Shown here: piece after piece, positions 36,996 to 44,640 of the stretch
Layout of the letters: the number at the start of each line of letters is the position of its first letter
How positions within the stretch are numbered: position 1 is the first letter of the stretch
Source of the DNA: Thermosulfurimonas sp. F29
GTDB taxonomy: Bacteria; Desulfobacterota; Thermodesulfobacteria; Thermodesulfobacteriales; Thermodesulfobacteriaceae
NCBI RefSeq assembly: GCF_019688735.1
Contig: NZ_JAIFYA010000002.1
Span: forward strand, 248,001 to 312,000
DNA length: 64,000 bases
Direction: 5' to 3'
Notes under the pieces: model-generated
Database searches by the model: none
What the model was told of the DNA's origin: nothing
The model's input: only the letters and a program-made list of their open reading frames with translations
Translations under genes and position numbers: made by a program

Positions 36996-38168
36996 ATGCG
37001 AAGTGTTAACGAGCTGGAGGTGACCGGGAAGAGGGTTCTGGTGCGGGTGGACTACAATGTCCCTCTTTCCGGGGGGCGGGTGGCGGACGACACGCGCATC
37101 CGGGCGAGTCTATCCACGGTGAGACACCTTCTTGAGCGCGGGGCCAGGGTCATTCTCTGTTCGCACCTGGGCCGGCCCAAGGGAAAGCGGGTGGCGGAGC
37201 TATCCCTGCGCCCCGTGGCCGACCGTCTCTCCGAGCTTCTGGGCCGCCCGGTGCGGTTCGCCGAGGACTGCGTGGGCGAGGTGGCCGAGCGGGCCGTAAA
37301 GGAGCTCGGGGAGGGGGAGGTTCTTCTCCTCGAAAACCTCCGCTTCCACGAGGGCGAGACAAAAAACGACCCATCCTTTGCCGAGGCCCTGGCCCGTCTG
37401 GCCGATCTTTATGTAAACGACGCCTTCTCGGTGAGCCACCGGGCGCACGCCTCGGTGGTGGGGGTGCCGGAGAGGGTAGGGGGAAAGGCCGCGGGGTTTC
37501 AGCTCAAGCGCGAGGTGGAGTACCTTTCCCGGGCCCTTGAGGCGCCGGAGCGGCCCTTCGTGGCCGTGGTGGGTGGGGCCAAGATTTCCGGAAAAATCGA
37601 AGTTCTCCGGAACCTTCTTCCCCGGGTGGACAAGCTGCTTATCGGCGGGGCCATGGCCAACACCTTCCTTGCGGCCGAGGGCCTTTCCCTGGGACGCTCC
37701 CTGGTAGAGGAATCCGAGCTGGAAACGGCCCGGGAGATACTTCTTTCCGCCCGGGAGAGAGGGGTCAAGGTCTACCTTCCCGTGGATCTGGTGGTGGCCG
37801 AAAGCGAGGAGGCGGAGGAGGGGGAGGAGGTTCCGGTGGATTCCGTGCCGGCGGACAGAGCCGCTTACGACATCGGGGAGGAGACGGTGGCGCTCTTTGC
37901 CGAGGCCCTTTCCGGGGCCGGGACTATAATCTGGAACGGCCCCCTGGGGCTTTTTGAAAAATCGGCCTTCGCTTACGGCACGGTGGCGGTGGCCCGGGCC
38001 ATGGCCGCGGAAAACGGGCTTACGCTGGCCGGAGGCGGAGATACGCTTGCGGCCATAAGGCGCGCCGGGGTGGCGCACGCCTTCTCCTACCTTTCCACCG
38101 GCGGCGGAGCCTTCCTGGAGTTCCTCGAGGGCAAGGAGCTTCCTGGGGTGGCCGCCCTCAAAGACTGA
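36996..38168 (+). CDS. pgk: Phosphoglycerate kinase
   Basis: A 390-residue enzyme that transfers phosphate between 1,3-bisphosphoglycerate and ADP. The N-terminal domain has RVLVRVDYNVPLSGG and LCSHLGRPKG; the middle has VVGGAKISGKIEVL; the nucleotide side has WNGPLGLFE and the C-terminal GGGDTLAA and STGGGAFLEFLEGKELPG. It follows gap2 and the coiled-coil gene in the same direction with ribosome binding site AGGAGGTGGG. Length and motifs are complete. Confidence 0.98.
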   Translation: MRSVNELEVTGKRVLVRVDYNVPLSGGRVADDTRIRASLSTVRHLLERGARVILCSHLGRPKGKRVAELSLRPVADRLSELLGRPVRFAEDCVGEVAERAVKELGEGEVLLLENLRFHEGETKNDPSFAEALARLADLYVNDAFSVSHRAHASVVGVPERVGGKAAGFQLKREVEYLSRALEAPERPFVAVVGGAKISGKIEVLRNLLPRVDKLLIGGAMANTFLAAEGLSLGRSLVEESELETAREILLSARERGVKVYLPVDLVVAESEEAEEGEEVPVDSVPADRAAYDIGEETVALFAEALSGAGTIIWNGPLGLFEKSAFAYGTVAVARAMAAENGLTLAGGGDTLAAIRRAGVAHAFSYLSTGGGAFLEFLEGKELPGVAALKD

Positions 38169-38181
38169 ACCGGAGCTCGGG

Positions 38182-39141
38182 GTGGCGGAAAGACTGCGTC
38201 TCGACGGCGCTTACTTCCAGAAGAGGCGCCTCATCATAGACTGGGAAAACGGCGATCCCTGCGTCTACTTCACGGAGGAGACCCCGGACGAGGCCCTGGA
38301 GGAGGTGCGCTTTCTCCTGCAGCGTCCCCTGCGGCTCCGGCGTCTGACGCCGGAGGAATTTGCGGAAAGGCTCGGACGCCTTCTCTCCGAGGAGGCGGAG
38401 GTGAGCCTTTCGTCCGGGGAGGAACAGGAGGGCGGAACGGCTCCGGACCTCCTCCACCACTATTCCGAGGCCCCGGTGGTAAATCTCATAAACCGCGTTC
38501 TCATCCGGGCCTCCCGGGTGGGGGCCTCGGACATACACTTCGATCCCGGGGAACGGGAGGCCCTGGTGCGCATGCGTCTGGACGGGGTTCTTCACGAATA
38601 CCGGCGCTTCCCCATGTCCCTTTATCCCCAGGTGGTGGCCCGCATCAAGGTCATGGCCAGCCTGAATGTGGCCGAAAAGCTGGTTCCACAGGACGGTCGC
38701 ATGCGCATCAGGATCGGGGAGCGGGAGCTCGACATTCGGGTTTCGGTGCTGCCCACCATTTTTGGCGAGCGGGTGGTGCTGCGTCTTCTCGAGCAGACCA
38801 ACCGCCTCCTTACCCTGGGGGAGCTGGGGCTCTCCGAGGCGGATTACCGGAGGGTGGAGGCCCTCGCCCGCAAGCCCTACGGGATGGTGCTGGCCACCGG
38901 GCCCACCGGTGCGGGGAAGTCCACCACCCTTTACGCCATGCTCCTTCTCGTGCGTGAGCTTTATCCCCACAGGAACATCATCACCATAGAGGATCCGGTG
39001 GAATATCAGGTAGCCGGAATCGGCCAGGTTCAGGTCAATCCCAAGGTGGGGCTCACCTTTGCCGCGGGGCTGCGTTCCATCCTGCGCCAGGATCCGGATG
39101 TGATCCTGGTGGGGGAGATCCGGGACGCGGAGACCATGGTC
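38182..39141 (+). pseudogene. GspE/PilB-type secretion ATPase, 3' end lost
   Basis: A GTG start at 38182, 13 bases after pgk, begins a type II secretion/type IV pilus ATPase without the usual N1 domain. Seen are DIHFDPGEREALVRMRLDGV, Walker A ATGPTGAGKSTT, the Asp box TIEDPVEYQV and Walker B VILVGEIRDAET. The protein should continue with the His box and C-terminal domain, but at about 39133-39145 the sequence becomes the antisense of a DUF1703 gene; the frame then runs on meaninglessly to 39282. A functional hexameric ATPase is unlikely. No remaining 3' piece is in the window. Confidence 0.85.
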
Positions 39142-40160
39142 ATTCCGACAGCTCTTTCCACGGACTCGAGAGTGAGGTATCCGGTCTGGAAGAGTAGTGT
39201 TTCCGGAGCGATGGAGTCCACATCAAAGCTTTCGAGGATTTCGTCTCCGGCCTGTAGGTGTTCCAGGTCGGGGATGAAGTAGCGGTTTTCCACAAGCAAC
39301 TTTATGAGGAAGGAGGGGGTGCCGGTCTCGAACCAGTAGGGGCGAAAGAGGCCGGACTTGAGACACAGCAGGATGTCGAAGGGGTTGTAAACGGGCTCCC
39401 CCAGGAAGTTATAGCCGTTGTACCAGCGGCGGATTTCGTCAAGGTCGAAGTCCTTGAGACGGTCGGCGAAGACGGTCTGCAATTCCTCCTCCGTATAGCC
39501 GCAGATGGTGGCGTAGTCGGGATGAAGGGTGAGGTCCTCCAGGTTGTTGAGACCGGAAAACAGGGAGACCTTGGAGAACTTGGAGACCCCGGTGATGAAG
39601 ACCAGCTTGAGGTAGGGGTCGGCCTCCTTGAGGACGGAATAAAGGTTTTTGAGGTGTTCACGGATTTCGACGGCGAGCTCCCGGTTTTCGAGGTTGTCGA
39701 GAATGGGTTTGTCGTATTCGTCTATGAGGACCACTACCGGGAGATCGTACTTTCGATATAGTTCGACGATGAGCTCCTCGAAGCGTTTGTTGTAGAGTTT
39801 TTCGGAAAGGGACAGGTTTTCCTCCCGGGCATGTCGGCGAAGAATGGAATCTATGGTTTCGAGCAATTCCTCCGTGGACTTTATGACCCCGGCCCCGAAG
39901 GAGATGTGGACGACGGGGTAACGGACGGACCAGTCCCAGTTATGTTCGAGGTAGAGCCCCTCGAAAAGGTCCCGGCGTCCCAGGAAGGCCTGGCGGAGGG
40001 TGTCGAGAAAGAGCGATTTCCCGAAACGCCTCGGCCGGGCGAGAAAGTAGAACTTTCCCTCGTCCACGACTTTTTTAACGAAGGGGGTCTTGTCCACATA
40101 GTAGTAGTTTTCAGAGCGGATGACCGTAAAGCTCTGGATGCCTATGGGGAGTTTTTTCAT
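39142..40160 (-). pseudogene. AAA-ATPase/PD-(D/E)XK (DUF1703) gene copy 1, 3' end lost
   Basis: The ATG at 40160 starts MKKLPIGIQSFTVIRS, the AAA-ATPase-like (PF09820) pattern; Walker A-like ARPRRFGKSLF, Walker B-like VVVLIDEYDKPILDN and SGLNNLEDLTL are present. The homology stops at GYLTLESVERAVGMT, where the nuclease (DUF1703) half should begin; from there the frame is antisense to gspE and stops at 39030. About 340 residues of the family remain, compared with 513 in the full copy at 46130-47671. It follows the LuxR-type gene in the same direction, 32 bases apart. Confidence 0.85.
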
Positions 40161-40220
40161 TCCGGGGGATATTTTACGCCCTTTTTCGGGATTTATCCAG
40201 CAAGGCTGCCCAGTTTCCGG
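39301..40220. repeat. 920-bp duplicated block, copy 1
   Basis: Nearly identical to 46812-47731 in the same orientation. It covers the first about 285 codons of the DUF1703 gene, its leader, and the last codons of the upstream LuxR-type gene. Similarity falls sharply below 39301, where the two genes encode clearly different residues. Confidence 0.85.
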
Positions 40221-41491
40221 ATGAGCTCGCTCTTGGAGGAGACTCCCAGTTTGCGATACACCCTCTGGAGGTAGGTCTTTACCGAGGACTCGGAGAGCCC
40301 CAGGGCGGAGGCTATTTCCCGAATGGGTTTTCCGGCCAGGGCCAGTTTCAGGGTCTCCCATTCGCGGTAGGAGAATAGCTCCCGCGGGGTGCCGAGAGCC
40401 CGACAGGCCTCGGCCAGGCGGGTTTCGTCCACCGGGGAAGCCGGGGCGGTTTTTTCCCGCGGCGAAACGACCTCGCGCCTTCGAACCGTCGTCTGCACCA
40501 GGTAGAAGAGAATCAGCCCCAGCCCCAGCACCAGGTTTCCCCCCACGCACATAAGCATGGGCCACCTTTCGGAGTAAAGCACCGGGAGACCCACCGTGGG
40601 CCCGAGGAGCATGGCCCCGGCCCCCAGGCCGAACCTGCGCACCACATCCCGTCCCCTTATGAAAAGCCCGAAACAGAAGACATCCATGAAACCGGCCGCG
40701 GCCTGAACCGCATACATGGCGAGATTGCTGGTCAGCCGGTTGAACTCGTGCAGGAAGGCCACGGCGAAGACCCCCATCCCCACGCCCACGGCCAGGGAGT
40801 AGTCCGGCTTGCGGCGGAAGAGGGTGGCCGAGGCCAGCACCGCCCCGATGTAAAAGACTAGCTCCACCCCGCTGAGGTAGCGATACTCCAGATAGGCCGG
40901 CATGAGGCACACATAGAAGGTGCCGATCAGGAGGTAGAAGGCGAAGATGAAGGGGAGATAGCGTTTGAGGTCCGCGAGGGGTTCGGGTCGTTGTTCGGGA
41001 AAGGGAGCTACCATCTGGATGAGGAGCAGAAAGCCCAGAAGGGGGAAGAGAATTTCCTTCGGGGGATCGAAAAGCAGGGTCATTCCGAGGAGCACATTTC
41101 CCAGGGCCAGGCCCAGGGCCGAGGCCAGGGGAGGGTCCCGGGAGTCGGAAAGGAGGCAGGCGATCCTCACTATGAGAAGGGCCGAGGCCGCTCCCACCGG
41201 GATCATCAGCGCGTCTTCGGCCCCTGCGGGCGCAAAGGGATAGATCGCGGTAAGAAGGGAGACCAGAAGACCGGCCCACCGCGAAAGCACGGGAAAACCC
41301 ATCCGATGGCCGAACACCCCGGTCAGGAAAAGCCCCGCGGTGTGGGGAACCACGAACCAGGCGAAGTTTCCCTTTCCCCCGGCCTTAAGGAGGAAGTATC
41401 CCTGAAGGGGGAAGGCCAGCAGCCACAGGTCATAGGCCGCAAGCGCCGCTATGGCCCCCGCCCCGCGACTTAAGGCGAACCTTTCCCTCAC
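40193..41491 (-). CDS. LuxR-family regulator with polytopic membrane sensor
   Basis: A 432-residue protein with a GTG start at 41491. Residues 1 to about 330 form ten to twelve hydrophobic helices, like the transporter-like sensors of some Gram-positive and actinobacterial LuxR proteins. The C-terminal helix-turn-helix (about 360-432) has FSYREWETLKLALAGKPIREIAS, LGLSESSVKTYLQRVYRKLGV, typical of GerE/LuxR domains. It probably senses a membrane or small-molecule signal and binds DNA near the membrane. The 43-bp element with phased CTACA boxes lies just upstream of its start, suggesting autoregulation. Confidence 0.85.
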   Translation of the reverse strand: MRERFALSRGAGAIAALAAYDLWLLAFPLQGYFLLKAGGKGNFAWFVVPHTAGLFLTGVFGHRMGFPVLSRWAGLLVSLLTAIYPFAPAGAEDALMIPVGAASALLIVRIACLLSDSRDPPLASALGLALGNVLLGMTLLFDPPKEILFPLLGFLLLIQMVAPFPEQRPEPLADLKRYLPFIFAFYLLIGTFYVCLMPAYLEYRYLSGVELVFYIGAVLASATLFRRKPDYSLAVGVGMGVFAVAFLHEFNRLTSNLAMYAVQAAAGFMDVFCFGLFIRGRDVVRRFGLGAGAMLLGPTVGLPVLYSERWPMLMCVGGNLVLGLGLILFYLVQTTVRRREVVSPREKTAPASPVDETRLAEACRALGTPRELFSYREWETLKLALAGKPIREIASALGLSESSVKTYLQRVYRKLGVSSKSELIRKLGSLAG

Positions 41492-41502
41492 CTTTCCCGC
41501 CT

Positions 41503-41545
41503 CGGTCTACACAAAGACTACAAAAGGACTACAAGATCGTCAACC
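41503..41545. repeat. 43-bp direct repeat A with three phased CTACA boxes
   Basis: Matches 42230-42272 in 41 of 43 positions, same orientation. It contains CTACA at 41507, 41518 and 41529, exactly 11 bases apart, so the boxes face one side of the helix. It lies 12 bases in front of the LuxR-type GTG and 97 bases before the DUF433 gene. It looks like a regulator-binding site; a recombination repeat flanking the DUF433/DUF5615 pair is the alternative. Confidence 0.75.
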
Positions 41546-41613
41546 GAAATCTAATGAAATCTAATTCTGATAGGTCTTAAAAGATTGCAAATGAGGGCAG
41601 TATCTTATAAGAT
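41546..41613 (+). promoter_or_regulatory. Leader of the DUF433 gene with tandem and inverted repeats
   Basis: Two perfect tandem copies of GAAATCTAAT (41546-41565) are followed by a perfect 12-bp palindrome ATCTTATAAGAT (41602-41613). Both lie in an AT-rich leader in front of the DUF433 ribosome binding site (GAGGGGAGGG). The palindrome is a candidate operator for autoregulation by the DUF433/DUF5615 pair; promoter elements are not clear. Confidence 0.4.
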
Positions 41614-41642
41614 CTTCACATAAATCGTGAGGGGAGGGATAC

Positions 41643-41873
41643 ATGCGATTTGATCGGATAACTTTGGATCCCGAGGTAATGGGGGGCAAACCCTGCATTC
41701 GAGGCCTGAGGATTACGGTAGGGACCATAGTGGGACTTATTGCCTCCGGTCTTACCGAGGACGAAATTCTTGACCTTTATCCTTATTTAGAAAGGGAAGA
41801 CATAAAGCAGGCCTTAGCCTATGCGGCCTGGAGAAGCGAAGAAATCGAAGTTCCCCTGGACAAAGCCGCATGA
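41643..41873 (+). CDS. DUF433 protein (VapB45-like antitoxin)
   Basis: A 76-residue protein: FDRITLDPEVMGGKPCIRGLRI, then TVGTIVGLIASGLTEDEIL and DLYPYLEREDIKQALAYAAW, the standard DUF433 pattern with a winged helix. DUF433 proteins pair with DUF5615/PIN-like proteins as proposed toxin-antitoxin systems (VapBC45 type). Its stop overlaps the next ATG (ATGA). Confidence 0.92.
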   Translation: MRFDRITLDPEVMGGKPCIRGLRITVGTIVGLIASGLTEDEILDLYPYLEREDIKQALAYAAWRSEEIEVPLDKAA

Positions 41874-42190
41874 AGCTCCGAGAATATGGAATCGAGGCTA
41901 TCCACTGGAGTGAAGTGGGATCTCTTACTGCCACCGATCGTGAAATTTTTTCGTGGGCTAGGGAAAGAGAATATGTAGTTGTTACTCACGACCTGGATTT
42001 TGGAGCCATTCTTGCCGCCACCCATGCAAAAGCTCCCAGTGTCGTTCAGATCAGAACTTTAAATGTAAAACCTGAAGTATTAGCTCCCAAAATTCTGGAT
42101 CTTCTACAAAAATTTGAAGATCATTTAAGAAAAGGAGCCCTGATGGTTCTCGAAGAGACGCGTTCGAGGGTCCGGATTTTACCTCTCTAA
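41870..42190 (+). CDS. DUF5615 PIN-like protein (putative toxin)
   Basis: A 106-residue PIN-like protein. The start MKLREYGIEAIHWSEVG lacks the usual first LLDENLP strand with its acidic residue seen in DUF5615 proteins. The later TDREIFSWAREREYVVVTHDLDFGAIL with the conserved Asp pair and VVQIRTLNVKPE are intact. The protein therefore seems N-terminally short by about 15-20 residues, which may weaken nuclease activity. It is translationally coupled to the DUF433 gene. Confidence 0.85.
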   Translation: MKLREYGIEAIHWSEVGSLTATDREIFSWAREREYVVVTHDLDFGAILAATHAKAPSVVQIRTLNVKPEVLAPKILDLLQKFEDHLRKGALMVLEETRSRVRILPL

Positions 42191-42229
42191 ACTCGGGGAC
42201 TCGTTTTCGCTTTTCCTTGAAATTTGCCC

Positions 42230-42272
42230 CGGTCTACACAAAGACTACAAAAGGACTACAGGGTCGTCAACC
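42230..42272. repeat. 43-bp direct repeat B with three phased CTACA boxes
   Basis: Second copy of the element at 41503-41545, with CTACA at 42234, 42245 and 42256. It lies between the DUF5615 gene and the DUF6765 gene, 79 bases before the DUF6765 ATG. If it is an operator, the DUF6765 pair would be in the same regulon as the LuxR-type gene. Confidence 0.75.
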
Positions 42273-42351
42273 CGAAGGATGACAAATCCGGCCCCGGGAC
42301 GACATCCGGCCGACTTGATACACTTCCGAATTTTTTGCTAAAGGAATTTCA

Positions 42352-43422
42352 ATGCAGAAGGATTTTCACTTTTATGTCCTTTACATCCTGGCCCGCAGTG
42401 TGGGGTTCGGCCCGGGGGAGGCCGGGGTGGTGGCTTACGCCTCGCAATTCACGGACGACGCCGTGGAGGGGGATTCCCTGCGGTTCGAGAACGGGGGTTT
42501 CTTTCAACCGGTGGTGACCGCGCACAACTACCACAGTTTGCGAGGGGCCTTTGAGTCCCCCACCCGCGAGGCCGGCTACCGGGTGTGGATTCCCTTTCAC
42601 TTCATGCCAGGAGGAGACGAGAGCTCCGGAAAGAGTGAAGATCCTTTTTACCGGCGGCTTGAGGTTAGGCCCGCAAGGCTCGGGGACGGTTCTCCCATGG
42701 ACCGGGTCCTGGGGAGGATACTTGAGGCCGGGGGAAGGTCTTACGGGCTTCATCTTCTCGGAATAGCCCTTCATGTGCTGGCCGACACCTGGTCGCACCA
42801 GGGGTTCATCGGTTTGACCCGGCCGGAAAACGAGGTGGACGACCTGGAGGTGGAGGGGGAGGGCAGGGGATTCTGGGAGTTTTTGAAGGAGGAATTTCAC
42901 GACCTTGCGCCTAAGACCGGGCATGCCGAGGCGCTTACCATTCCGGACGAACCCTATCGGCGCTGGTCTTACCGGGACTTCCGGGGGGACCGGCACGAAA
43001 TAGACAATGTGGAACGGTGCCTTTCCGCGGCCCGGGAGTGTTACCGGGTGCTTTCGGTCTGGCTTGAGAAATATCCGGGGTGGAGACGATGGGTGGGGCG
43101 TCCCCTCGAGGAGATAGAAAGCCTTTTCGGGGAGCTTTTTGAGGCTTCCGGGGATCTCGAGGAGAGGTGCCGCCGGTGGCGGAAGGCTCTTCGGGAAGGG
43201 CGATTTTTCGATCCGGAGCCGGGGGAGGAGCCGGTTTACCGCCGGGGAGCCTGGTTCCGGCAGGCGGTGGAGGTGGAGTTTGACGAGGAGACGGGCCTCC
43301 GCTACCGCTGGCGGCGAAACTTCAACCGCAGCCACTGGCGCCTGTTTCACGCGGCCGCGGCCTATCACCGATTTGTAGTGCTGAACGAAATCCTGCCCGG
43401 GGTGGGGGTGGTGTGTGGATGA
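42352..43422 (+). CDS. DUF6765 family protein
   Basis: A 356-residue protein starting MQKDFHFYVLYILARSVGF. His/Asp-rich helices (YASQFTDDAV, HLLGIALHVLADTWSHQGFIG, the latter like the zinc-binding HxxxD-W-SHQ segment of phospholipase C/S1-P1-type folds) suggest a metal-dependent hydrolase-like fold, but no activity is known for the family. No signal peptide is seen. It is coupled to a small membrane protein (ATGA overlap). Confidence 0.8.
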   Translation: MQKDFHFYVLYILARSVGFGPGEAGVVAYASQFTDDAVEGDSLRFENGGFFQPVVTAHNYHSLRGAFESPTREAGYRVWIPFHFMPGGDESSGKSEDPFYRRLEVRPARLGDGSPMDRVLGRILEAGGRSYGLHLLGIALHVLADTWSHQGFIGLTRPENEVDDLEVEGEGRGFWEFLKEEFHDLAPKTGHAEALTIPDEPYRRWSYRDFRGDRHEIDNVERCLSAARECYRVLSVWLEKYPGWRRWVGRPLEEIESLFGELFEASGDLEERCRRWRKALREGRFFDPEPGEEPVYRRGAWFRQAVEVEFDEETGLRYRWRRNFNRSHWRLFHAAAAYHRFVVLNEILPGVGVVCG

Positions 43423-43910
43423 GAGAAAATTTTTCCCGGAAAAGGGAGCAGGAAAGCGGGGAGGTTAGTAGGGTGAAGATGTCCGGGCTTTCATTCTGCT
43501 CCCTTGCCCTTCTAATCCTTGGACTGTGCACGGCTCTGGTGGTTTTCTTTTTGGTAAAGGGGATTCCCTCAGGAATCGGGGATTATTTGATTCTCGTTTT
43601 TATTGGAGTGGTTCTTTCGATCCTCATGGTGCTTGACCACACTTACGCTCTTGAGCGTTTGCGTCTCGGTGAACAGAAGGGAAGGGACGAGCACACCGGG
43701 GTTTCCGGGTATCGGCGTTCCATCATGGCCATAGGGCTAATTCTGATTTTCGGCTGGGTCCTTTTCCGCCTTCTTCAGCGTTCGGACGAACTTTCCCGTC
43801 ACATTTTGCAGAACGCGGTGGGCCTCCTTGAGGGAATCCTGGCCACCCTTACCGGCTTCTACTTCGGAGGCCGGGGTGGCCTGAAAATACGGAAAGGAGG
43901 GGAAGGATGA
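43419..43910 (+). CDS. Small membrane protein, unknown function
   Basis: A 163-residue protein with the ATG at 43419 overlapping the DUF6765 stop. Three hydrophobic segments (about 25-45, 50-70, 100-120) and a fourth near the end (NAVGLLEGILATLTGFYFG) are visible; the loops are charged. No family recognised. The coupling suggests that it works with the DUF6765 protein, for example as its membrane anchor. Confidence 0.7.
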   Translation: MRENFSRKREQESGEVSRVKMSGLSFCSLALLILGLCTALVVFFLVKGIPSGIGDYLILVFIGVVLSILMVLDHTYALERLRLGEQKGRDEHTGVSGYRRSIMAIGLILIFGWVLFRLLQRSDELSRHILQNAVGLLEGILATLTGFYFGGRGGLKIRKGGEG

Positions 43911-44640
43911 GGAGATTTTTTTCTTATATATTTTTTAAACTACTATTGTAAAGAGTGATTCGCCAATAATAGTAAATAAAAGTGATGCACAAAATTATGT
44001 ATTTAAGTTATTGTTTTTTTAAGATTTATGGTTCTTATGGAATTCAATTTTTTCCTAAAGTAAGTAGATGTGTCGAAGAAGAATGTTTAGAATTAAGCAC
44101 AGAAGATATCGCAGATTTAGCTAATGATTATTAAATAATGGTACTTCTCCTTCATTATTTGGTTTCTTTTCCTGGCTTGAGGAGAATGGTTATATAATTG
44201 ATTACTCTAATGCTACAGTCAAAACGATTTCTTTAGATTCTTACTCTTCCGAGATAAAAAATCAAATGGAACAAGATTTCTTAGATTATCTTAATGCGGC
44301 CTATGATGGTGTTAATTTCAATTTTATTTCAGAAAATGAGACTAAGAATTGGCCGTACAATGAGATTAGAAATTCACAATTTGTTGATGATTATTATTTA
44401 ACGGAACATTATAATGGTGCAAAAGTAGTAGGTATAATCCAAGTTAACATTGATGCTTACTTAAACGGAACATTTATAGCTGGTATATTATATTCTCCCC
44501 TGGTGAGTATATCTATATCTGGAAATGGGTCAGTTTTGACATATAGCAATAATTTATCATCACAAATGCCCAAATGTGTAAATAAGAATTGTGAAATACC
44601 TTTCCCAGAAGAAGATAATGTTGTGCTTACTGCTGTCCCT
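43911..44640. other. AT-rich island
   Basis: About 730 bases of markedly AT-rich sequence in an otherwise GC-rich window, with an abrupt return to high GC at about 44650. It holds the 5' part of the surface-protein pseudogene and no other gene. The base and codon use (AAT, TTA, ATA) suggests a foreign or recently recombined origin. Confidence 0.8.

Noticed and set aside
41503-42272. Transposon or integron ends around the DUF433/DUF5615 pair
   Set aside because: No transposase, inverted ends or target-type duplication; the phased CTACA boxes point first to regulation, though excision by recombination remains possible.
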